39,153 nucleotides of DNA from Mucilaginibacter sp. UBA5151 (lineage in GTDB: Bacteria > Bacteroidota > Bacteroidia > Sphingobacteriales > Sphingobacteriaceae): NCBI GenBank assembly GCA_002413785.1, contig DHXR01000026.1, positions 1 through 39,153 on the forward strand, given 5' to 3'. The notes under the pieces are model-generated. The model made no database searches, had not been told where the DNA came from, and was given only the letters and a program-made list of their open reading frames with translations. Made by a program: the position numbers and the translations under genes. This document shows positions 1-6,678 of this stretch, piece by piece; the stretch's first letter is position 1, and every line of letters begins with the position of its first letter.

Positions 1-159
1 GGTGCGCCAGTCCTCGACCCTACGTGTGAGAGGCTTGGGGTGAAACTCCCCTTGCCTGCTCGACGATGACAGGCGTTGTTTGTTATAGTCAAATCAATGT
101 CAATATCCTCTCTCAAAATAAACAAGCCACTTGTTTGTCGTATATTTAGGTAAATGATT

Positions 160-252
160 TTTCAAAAGTCTCCCTACAGGGGGAGATTATTCACATTCGT
201 TATTTGTTTTTTTAAAGGCGTTCATGAAGGCTACGCCGTTTAGAGGGGGCTG
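160..252 (+). repeat. Half copy of a palindromic repeat with an inserted module
   Basis: A short palindrome (TCTCCC at 169-174 pairing with GGGAGA at 181-186) is followed by a 52-bp stretch and then by TAGAGGGGGCTG. The same flanks, without the 52 bp, form the right half of the repeat inside the von Willebrand gene at 6954-7053 (GGAGATTTAGAGGGGGCTG). A related 49-bp stretch interrupts the repeat at 2181-2235. The copy ends two bases before the msrB start codon, so its AGAGGGGG could serve as a purine-rich ribosome-binding site; that role is inference. The first 160 bases of the window hold a GC-rich imperfect hairpin near 33-57 and nothing else I recognise. Confidence 0.6.
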
Positions 253-254
253 AT

Positions 255-620
255 ATGCAATACAACACACTAACACCCGATGAAGAAAGGGTTATACTAT
301 ACAAAGGCACTGAAAGGCCGTTCACAGGTTCGTTATTAAGCAATAAAGCGGTGGGTTTGTACGTATGTAAAAGATGCCATGCGCCTTTATATACTTCCGG
401 ATCGAAATTTGAATCGCATTGCGGCTGGCCAAGTTTTGACGATGAGATTGTGGGGGCAGTAAAACGGGTGCCGGATGCCGACGGACATCGTGTTGAAATT
501 GTATGCGCAAACTGCGGCGCGCATTTAGGGCACGTTTTTGAGGGCGAGTATTTAACACCGAAGAATATCCGTCATTGCGTAAATTCGGTTTCTATGAAAT
601 TTGTTCCGGCTGATAGTTAA
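255..620 (+). CDS. msrB: Peptide-methionine (R)-S-oxide reductase MsrB
   Basis: Cytoplasmic repair enzyme that reduces methionine-R-sulfoxide in proteins. The 121-residue protein is a stand-alone MsrB domain of normal length. Two CxxC pairs (C38/C41 and C84/C87) match the structural zinc site. The catalytic cysteine is C108 in RHCVNSVSM, and the family motifs CGWPSF and CANCGAHLGHVF are present. There is no signal peptide or fused MsrA domain. The ATG at 255 lies directly behind a repeat that supplies an AGAGGGGG stretch. The gene stands alone; the next gene starts more than 400 bases downstream. Confidence 0.96.
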   Translation: MQYNTLTPDEERVILYKGTERPFTGSLLSNKAVGLYVCKRCHAPLYTSGSKFESHCGWPSFDDEIVGAVKRVPDADGHRVEIVCANCGAHLGHVFEGEYLTPKNIRHCVNSVSMKFVPADS

Positions 621-1047
621 TTGCGCAGTAAAAGTGTATGCTGTGTCATTTTTTTTAATCCGGCAATTCGGGACGTTGTTGCCTAATTAACTCTGCCTTA
701 ACCTGTACGATACGATTTGTTTATAACTTATAGGCGATGTTAAAAAATTAAACTAACATCCTGAAAGAGCATCACCTATCTTTGAATATAAGTTCTTTCA
801 AAGCTATTGAATGTTGCCGGTACCCTTACCGGTAAATAATAATAAGCCAGGTAATTTGATTGGCTGGCATACAAAGATAAATTAGTTAAGCAGCGATAAG
901 TGAAGGGGTATTTAAGTAGTTAGGGGTGATAAAAACAGTTATCGCCAATTTATAAAACTAACGCTATGGTATAGTTATCTGCTAACATCAGGTTATAAAA
1001 AAACTTATCCGGGGCTTATAAGAACGATTATTAAATAAAAGCAGTAC
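621..1047. other. Intergenic region, no gene seen
   Basis: AT-rich spacer between msrB and nrdB with no convincing reading frame on either strand. It contains a perfect Bacteroidota-type -7 box TATCTTTG at 777-784, but no clear TTTG at the matching -33 distance, and it lies about 264 bases before the nrdB start. A short inverted repeat around ACCGGTA lies near 821-837. I saw no obvious NrdR-type box pair. The stretch probably holds the nrdB promoter and leader. Confidence 0.35.
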
Positions 1048-2019
1048 ATGAAACAGGAGACCGAATTATTACTAAGAGAGAACAAAGAGCGCTTTGTATT
1101 GCTTCCTATTAAGTATCCCGCAATTTGGGAAATGTATAAAAAGTGCGAAGCAAGTTTCTGGACTGCGGAAGAAATTGACCTTAGTGATGATTTGAAGCAT
1201 TGGGAAAATATGAATTCGGGCGAAAAACACTTCGTGTCGCATGTGCTGGCTTTTTTTGCTGCAAGCGACGGGATTGTTAACGAAAACCTTGCTGTAAATT
1301 TCATGAAGGAAGTTCAGCTTCCTGAGGCGCGTTGTTTTTACGGGTTTCAGATTATGATGGAGAATATCCACTCTGAAACTTATGCGCTGTTGATAGATAC
1401 CTATATAAAAGACCCGGCTGAAAAGGATCGTCTTTTCCATGCAATAGATACGGTGCCCTGCGTAGGTAAAAAAGCACAATGGGCATTACGCTGGATAAAT
1501 AACGGAACTTTTGCCGAGCGTCTGGTGGCCTTCGCAGCTGTTGAAGGGATATTTTTCTCGGGCAGCTTTTGCTCTATCTTCTGGCTTAAAAAACGCGGCC
1601 TGATGCCGGGATTGACCTTCAGTAATGAACTGATCTCCCGTGACGAAGGTATGCATTGCGAGTTTGCCTGCCTGCTGTATAGTATGCTGGAAAATAAACT
1701 TTCGAAAGAAGCGGTAACCGCCATTATTACCGATGCGGTTGAAATAGAAAAGGAATTTATTTTGGATGCCCTGCCGGTTAAACTGATTGGGATGAACGCC
1801 AAATTAATGAGCCAGTATATTGAGTTTGTGGCCGACAGGTGGCTGGGCGAACTGGGTTATGATAAAGTATATGGCGCCTCAAATCCATTTGATTTTATGG
1901 AGATGATAAGCCTGCAGGGTAAAACAAATTTCTTTGAAAAAAGGGTAGGGGATTACCAAAAAAGTGGCGTGCTGAACAGCCAGGAAAGTAAATCGTTTTC
2001 GTTGGACGAGGACTTTTAG
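1048..2019 (+). CDS. nrdB: Class Ia ribonucleotide reductase small subunit (R2)
   Basis: Provides the diferric-tyrosyl radical cofactor for reduction of ribonucleoside diphosphates by NrdA. The 323-residue protein resembles eukaryotic R2 more than E. coli NrdB. The metal ligands are all visible: D44 (in WTAEEID), E105 and H108 (MENIHSE), E166 (AVEGIFF), E200 and H203 (RDEGMHCEF). The radical tyrosine is Y112. The C-terminal tail FSLDEDF resembles the R1-docking tail of mammalian R2 (FTLDADF). The stop codon TAG is followed at once by a palindromic repeat. The partner nrdA follows 344 bases downstream on the same strand, probably in one transcription unit interrupted by the repeat cluster. Confidence 0.97.
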   Translation: MKQETELLLRENKERFVLLPIKYPAIWEMYKKCEASFWTAEEIDLSDDLKHWENMNSGEKHFVSHVLAFFAASDGIVNENLAVNFMKEVQLPEARCFYGFQIMMENIHSETYALLIDTYIKDPAEKDRLFHAIDTVPCVGKKAQWALRWINNGTFAERLVAFAAVEGIFFSGSFCSIFWLKKRGLMPGLTFSNELISRDEGMHCEFACLLYSMLENKLSKEAVTAIITDAVEIEKEFILDALPVKLIGMNAKLMSQYIEFVADRWLGELGYDKVYGASNPFDFMEMISLQGKTNFFEKRVGDYQKSGVLNSQESKSFSLDEDF

Positions 2020-2243
2020 GCCTCACCCAACCCTCTCCAAATGCCTCACCCAACCCTCTCCAAAGGAGAGGGCTTTAAGAAGAGCGAAGTTGAAGTCCTC
2101 TCCTTTGGAGAGGATTTAGGTGAGGCGAAGAAGAGCAGGGCTAAAGAAAGAGCGGAGTTGAAGTCCTCTCCTTTGGAGAGGATTATTTATTCGATAATTC
2201 GTTTTTAAAGGCATAAATGAGGGCTCTGCCGTTTAGGTGAGGC
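2020..2243. repeat. Cluster of palindromic CTCTCC repeats between nrdB and nrdA
   Basis: A truncated unit (2020-2042) is followed by a full unit (2043-2126) and a duplicated right half (about 2127-2243). The full unit starts GCCTCACCC and contains two hairpin cores in opposite sense, CCCTCTCC-AAA-GGAGAGGG and CCTCTCC-TTT-GGAGAGG. It ends GGTGAGGC, so its ends are inverted repeats. The second right half is interrupted after GATT by a 49-bp module that also occurs near 187-240. The cluster starts on the base after the nrdB stop codon. It resembles paired REP/BIME elements of other bacteria in architecture; a role in mRNA stability or termination is inference. Confidence 0.8.
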
Positions 2244-2363
2244 GAAGGAGAACAGGGCCTGAAATAAAGGTGAAAGGTTTTGCAAATCAAATCAAGGCAA
2301 TCCTTTAATCCTCAGAATCAAGGTTCAGACAATAAAATAAATAATAGTAAAACAGGGGGCAAA

Positions 2364-4742
2364 ATGTTCGTAATAAAGAGAGACGGGAAAAAAGAAACCG
2401 TAAAATTTGACAAAATTACAGCACGTATAGAGAAATTGTGCTATGGTTTAAACCCTGCTTTGGTTGACCCTATAGACGTCGCCAAAAAGGTAATTGAAGG
2501 ATTATTTGACGGGGTAACTACCTCCGAACTGGATAACCTCGCTGCTGAAACTGCGGCATCGCTGACAACAAAACATCCTGATTATGCTTTGCTTGCCTCG
2601 CGCATAGCGGTATCAAACCTCCATAAAAATACCATCAAGTCGTTTTCTGAAACGATGCGCAAGCTGCATGAATATATAGATCCAAAAAACGGAAAGAACG
2701 CATCCCTGTTGGCCGATGACGTTTGGGATATTATCGAAGCAAACGCCGAACTGTTGGACAGCACCATTATATACGACCGTGATTTTGGTTTTGATTACTT
2801 CGGTTTTAAAACCCTCGAAAAATCATACCTGCTGAAATTGGACGGCAAGATAGCCGAACGCCCGCAACACCTGTTTATGCGCGTATCCATCGGCATACAT
2901 AAAGAAGATGTGGAAAGCGCCATTAAAACCTATAATTTGATGAGCGAGCGTTGGTTTACCCATGCTACACCGACACTGTTTAATGCCGGTACGCCGAAAC
3001 CTCAAATGTCTTCCTGCTTTTTACTGACCATGAAGGATGACAGTATTGAAGGTATTTACGATACACTGAAACAAACTGCCAAAATATCTCAAAGCGCAGG
3101 CGGCATTGGTTTAAGCATCCACAATGTGAGGGCCACAGGCTCGTACATCAGCGGCACCAATGGTACCAGCAACGGTATTATCCCGATGCTAAGGGTGTTT
3201 AATGATACCGCGCGTTATGTTGACCAGGGCGGCGGCAAGCGTAAAGGTGCATTTGCTATATACCTTGAGCCGTGGCATGCGGATGTGTTTGAGTTTTTAG
3301 ACCTGCGCAAGAACCACGGTAAGGAAGAAATGCGTGCCCGCGACCTTTTCTACGCCCTTTGGGTGTCGGATTTGTTTATGCAGCGCGTGGAAGCAAATGG
3401 AGACTGGAGCTTATTCTGTCCGCATGAAGCGCCCGGACTGGCCGATTGCTGGGGAAAAGAATTTGAAGCCCTTTATGCTAAATATGAAGCTGAAGGTCGT
3501 GCCCGCAAAGTGGTAAAGGCACAGGAACTTTGGTTTGCCATACTCGATGCCCAGGTAGAAACCGGAACACCTTATTTGTTATACAAGGATGCGGCCAACG
3601 GTAAATCGAACCAGCAAAATTTAGGTACCATAAAAAGCTCGAACCTTTGTACCGAAATTATTGAATATACTTCGGCAGACGAGGTTGCGGTTTGTAACCT
3701 TGCTTCGCTTGCGTTGCCGCGTTATATAAGGGAAGGTGTTTTTGATCATGATAAATTGTACGAGGTAACTTACCAGGCTACCCTTAACCTCAACAAGATT
3801 ATTGATAATAATTACTACCCGATAATAGAGGCCGAATACTCCAATTTAAGGCACCGCCCTATTGGTTTGGGTGTGCAGGGATTAGCAGATGCATTTATCC
3901 AGCTACGCCTGCCGTTTGAAAGCGATGAAGCAAAAAAATTAAACAAAGAGATCTTTGAAACCATCTACTTTGCAGCAATGACCGCCTCGAAAGACCTGGC
4001 TATTAAAGAAGGCCCTTATGAAACATTTAAAGGGTCGCCATTATCGCAGGGCAAGTTCCAGTTTGACCTTTGGGATGTAAAACCTGACAGCGGCCGCTGG
4101 GATTGGGAAAATCTGAGATTGGATGTAATGAACCATGGCGTGCGTAACTCTTTACTGGTTGCGCCAATGCCAACGGCTTCCACTTCGCAAATATTGGGCA
4201 ATAACGAGTGTTTTGAGCCTTATACCTCAAATATATACACCCGCAGGGTATTAAGCGGTGAGTTTATCATTGTAAACAAATACCTGCTGCGCGATTTGGT
4301 TAACCGCGGGCTTTGGGATACCAGCATGAAAGATAAGATCATCACCGCGAACGGTTCCATTCAGGAGATTGCCGGGATACCGCAGGAGATCAAAGACCTG
4401 TACAAAACTGTTTGGGAGATAAAGATGCGTAACATCATTGATATGGCCGCCGACAGGGGCGCATATATCTGCCAGTCGCAATCGTTGAACCTGTTTATTA
4501 ACTCGCCGAATGCTTCCAAGCTTACTTCAATGCACTTTTACGCATGGAAGAAAGGCCTTAAAACAGGTATGTACTACCTGCGCACACAGGCAGCCTCACA
4601 GGCAGTTAAATTCACCGTTGAAAACCAAGGGGGCAAAAACATGGACCCTGTAATCCCTGAATTGGTTGACCAGATAGCTGATGAAATACCGGCTGGTCCA
4701 ACCTGCTCAATGGAAGAGGGTTGCGTGACATGCTCGGCATAG
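2364..4742 (+). CDS. nrdA: Class Ia ribonucleotide reductase large subunit (R1)
   Basis: Catalytic subunit that reduces ribonucleoside diphosphates to deoxyribonucleotides. From the ATG at 2364 (preceded by ACAGGGGGCAAA) the protein has 792 residues, the length I recall for human RRM1. With this start the active-site cysteines fall at C218, C429 and C444, and N427 and E431 form the conserved NLCTE motif, all at the human positions. A TTG at 2280 would add 28 residues of low-complexity sequence and is less likely. An N-terminal ATP-cone (about residues 1-90) predicts allosteric activity control. The tail CSMEEGCVTCSA supplies the redox-shuttle cysteines. No intein or frameshift is seen. Confidence 0.96.
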   Translation: MFVIKRDGKKETVKFDKITARIEKLCYGLNPALVDPIDVAKKVIEGLFDGVTTSELDNLAAETAASLTTKHPDYALLASRIAVSNLHKNTIKSFSETMRKLHEYIDPKNGKNASLLADDVWDIIEANAELLDSTIIYDRDFGFDYFGFKTLEKSYLLKLDGKIAERPQHLFMRVSIGIHKEDVESAIKTYNLMSERWFTHATPTLFNAGTPKPQMSSCFLLTMKDDSIEGIYDTLKQTAKISQSAGGIGLSIHNVRATGSYISGTNGTSNGIIPMLRVFNDTARYVDQGGGKRKGAFAIYLEPWHADVFEFLDLRKNHGKEEMRARDLFYALWVSDLFMQRVEANGDWSLFCPHEAPGLADCWGKEFEALYAKYEAEGRARKVVKAQELWFAILDAQVETGTPYLLYKDAANGKSNQQNLGTIKSSNLCTEIIEYTSADEVAVCNLASLALPRYIREGVFDHDKLYEVTYQATLNLNKIIDNNYYPIIEAEYSNLRHRPIGLGVQGLADAFIQLRLPFESDEAKKLNKEIFETIYFAAMTASKDLAIKEGPYETFKGSPLSQGKFQFDLWDVKPDSGRWDWENLRLDVMNHGVRNSLLVAPMPTASTSQILGNNECFEPYTSNIYTRRVLSGEFIIVNKYLLRDLVNRGLWDTSMKDKIITANGSIQEIAGIPQEIKDLYKTVWEIKMRNIIDMAADRGAYICQSQSLNLFINSPNASKLTSMHFYAWKKGLKTGMYYLRTQAASQAVKFTVENQGGKNMDPVIPELVDQIADEIPAGPTCSMEEGCVTCSA

Positions 4743-4748
4743 ATTTTT

Positions 4749-4892
4749 AGTCCATGGTTGATGGACGATAGACCATAGTTAAATTCGCGGAGCTATCCTG
4801 AAATTGACTATGGCCTTTTTAATTTATATCGACCGGAATAACCTGAATTTGAACGTATCCAAACTATCGGACATAGTCCATGGACTATGGAC
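4749..4892. repeat. Inverted pair of 7-nt periodic tracts after nrdA
   Basis: The left tract (4749-4780) reads AGTCCAT, GGTTGAT, GGACGAT, AGACCAT in exact steps of seven. The right tract (4872-4892) reads CATAGTC, CATGGAC, TATGGAC, again in steps of seven. Read on the minus strand the right tract starts AGTCCAT like the left one, so the two form an inverted pair around a spacer of about 90 bp. The left tract starts six bases after the nrdA stop and the right tract ends six bases before the next start codon. Confidence 0.6.
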
Positions 4893-4898
4893 TTCAAT

Positions 4899-5111
4899 AT
4901 GACCAAACACGAGATTATCCAATGCGAACGTTGCGGCAAAAATATTGAGTGTAAGGCAAACGCCTTCACCAAGTGCCAGTGTAGCAAAGTAGCTTTGAAT
5001 TTGAACGAGATGCAGTATATCAGCGAAAATTATGAGGGTTGTATGTGCGCGGGGTGTTTGGAGGAGTTGAAGGAGGAGTATAGGGTAATGTTGTCCGAAT
5101 CTGTTCAATAA
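4899..5111 (+). CDS. Cysteine-rich CWC-type small protein
   Basis: A 70-residue protein with eight cysteines in the order CxxC (C9, C12), C18, CxC (C26, C28), CxC (C48, C50) and C53. This fits the Cys_rich_CWC family, thought to bind zinc, function unknown. I prefer the ATG at 4899 (MTKHE) over the in-frame ATG at 4887, because the extra residues MDFN come from the 7-nt periodic tract. It lies on the same strand as nrdA after a repeat-bearing gap. No signal peptide is seen, so a cytoplasmic location is likely. Confidence 0.75.
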   Translation: MTKHEIIQCERCGKNIECKANAFTKCQCSKVALNLNEMQYISENYEGCMCAGCLEELKEEYRVMLSESVQ

Positions 5112-5163
5112 GTGTCGTATAAAAAACGGACGGACACCGAGGTTTGTTGACCATGTCTTTTAA

Positions 5164-5649
5164 TCAAGATTTGAAAAATGCTGGGAATGCCATCGTTAAT
5201 ACTTTAAATAAAACAATAAATACCAAAATGAAAAGTATGAGTTGCCCGGTACGTCTTGTCTTTAATTGAAATGCCGTAAAGAAAGATAAAACTGTCCACA
5301 ATATAGTTGTCGTAACAGTGCCTCTAATGAAATAATATAATTTATCAGATGTTTCAGTAAATGAAATGATAAATTGAAAAACCACTTCGTTTATAAAACA
5401 TATTGCGGCTCCAAGTAAAGTTAAATTAACAACGTTAAGTGTTGTGTTTTTCGTTAAAAACTCTTTTTGAGCAAGAATTAATATCGTTAATGTAAAACCG
5501 AAAAAAAGCAGTCCATAAACTTTGATTGGAGTGTGCGGAATGAATTCGGGAATATTAAGCGGTGAAAAAAATGTGCCCCACCATAAAATAAGCACCCATA
5601 ACAGCAATATTCCGCTGTACTTGACGATTGTAATTGAGAAAGGTTTCAT
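5164..5649 (-). CDS. Four-helix membrane protein, function unknown
   Basis: A 161-residue hydrophobic protein with about four membrane segments (roughly residues 8-25, 42-58, 71-94 and 103-124, and a further one near the C-terminus). It ends in a short Lys/Ser tail. The ATG at 5649 is chosen over an in-frame TTG at 5655. No catalytic or binding motif is recognised. It stands alone on the minus strand, divergent from fabG with about 150 bases between them. Confidence 0.6.
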   Translation of the reverse strand: MKPFSITIVKYSGILLLWVLILWWGTFFSPLNIPEFIPHTPIKVYGLLFFGFTLTILILAQKEFLTKNTTLNVVNLTLLGAAICFINEVVFQFIISFTETSDKLYYFIRGTVTTTILWTVLSFFTAFQLKTRRTGQLILFILVFIVLFKVLTMAFPAFFKS

Positions 5650-5744
5650 CGTCAACTAAATTACGGAATTTTTTTGCCTTTGTTGGTGAAAATACCACAA
5701 GGGCGGAAAGTAACTATGAATAAAAATCTTCCGGCTTTTCCATC

Positions 5745-5776
5745 TTTCGGACTTTCCGGTTAAATCCTTATCTTCG
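5745..5776 (+). promoter_or_regulatory. Likely Bacteroidota-type promoter of fabG
   Basis: TTTC at 5745-5748 and TATCTTCG at 5769-5776 are separated by 20 bases. The Bacteroidota vegetative consensus is TTTG at -33 and TAnnTTTG at -7 with about this spacing, so each box has one mismatch. A start site about seven bases further on leaves a leader of roughly 18 nt before the fabG ATG at 5801. Confidence 0.45.
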
Positions 5777-5800
5777 CAACCCGGAATCACATTATAGAAA

Positions 5801-6544
5801 ATGAAGTTATTAGAAGGAAAAACCGCGCTGATCACCGGCGCATCGAAAGGCATAGGTCGCAAGATCGCCGAAAAATTTGCAGAGCATGGCGCTAATGTGG
5901 CTTTTACCTATTTATCGTCGGTTGAAAAGGGCCTGACCCTGGAGCAGGAACTGCAAAAGTTTGGAACAAAAGTAAAAGGATACCGTTCCGACGCCTCGAA
6001 ATTTGATGAAGCCGAAAAGCTGATCAGCGATATAATCGCCGATTTTGGCACCCTGCAAATTGTGGTTAACAATGCCGGTATCACCAAAGACGGTCTGCTG
6101 CTGCGCATGACCGAAGAAAACTGGGACCAGGTTTTGGATGTGAACCTGAAATCTGTATTCAATGTAACCAAAGCCGCCTCAAAAATAATGATGAAGAACC
6201 GTAACGGTGTTTTCATTAACATAAGTTCGGTGGTTGGGGTGCAGGGCAATGCCGGGCAAGCCAATTATGCGGCTTCAAAGGCGGGCATTATAGGTTTTTC
6301 AAAATCAATAGCAAAAGAATTAGGCTCGCGTAATATTCGTACCAACGTGGTAGCGCCTGGCTTTATAAAAACCGAAATGACCGAAGTACTCGATCCCAAA
6401 GTGGTTGAAGGCTGGTCACAGGCCATCCCGCTTAAACGCGGCGGCTCAACCGAAGACGTGGCCAATGCATGTGTTTTCCTGGCATCGGATATGGCATCGT
6501 ATATCACCGGGCAGGTTATTCCCGTGGATGGTGGAATGCTGTAG
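5801..6544 (+). CDS. fabG: 3-oxoacyl-ACP reductase FabG (SDR family)
   Basis: NADPH-dependent reduction of 3-oxoacyl-ACP in the elongation cycle of type II fatty acid synthesis. The 247-residue length is typical. Visible motifs are the dinucleotide-binding TGASKGIG (residues 12-19), NNAG (90-93), the structural N115, and the catalytic S142, Y156 and K160 in the pattern S-x12-YxxxK. The C-terminal part ITGQVIPVDGGML is typical of FabG. No other fatty acid genes flank it, so a specialised SDR role cannot be fully excluded, though the fit to FabG is good. Confidence 0.88.
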   Translation: MKLLEGKTALITGASKGIGRKIAEKFAEHGANVAFTYLSSVEKGLTLEQELQKFGTKVKGYRSDASKFDEAEKLISDIIADFGTLQIVVNNAGITKDGLLLRMTEENWDQVLDVNLKSVFNVTKAASKIMMKNRNGVFINISSVVGVQGNAGQANYAASKAGIIGFSKSIAKELGSRNIRTNVVAPGFIKTEMTEVLDPKVVEGWSQAIPLKRGGSTEDVANACVFLASDMASYITGQVIPVDGGML

Positions 6545-6678
6545 AAGATTTCGGATTTCGGAGTTTCGATTTCTGAATTTACTATCATATAGTAAGCAAT
6601 AAAACTTTTACCAATCATATCACAATATTTTCGCATTTTGCAAGTCATCAAATGCGGTGAGCGTTGGCGCGAAAATTT

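Noticed and set aside
2020..2243. Possible CRISPR array in the repeat cluster
   Set aside because: Units are palindromic, of unequal length and include a truncated unit; spacers are not of constant size and no cas genes are present.
2280..2363. TTG start for NrdA at 2280
   Set aside because: The extra 28 residues are low-complexity and the ATG at 2364 has a purine-rich lead and gives the exact length and cysteine numbering of eukaryotic R1.
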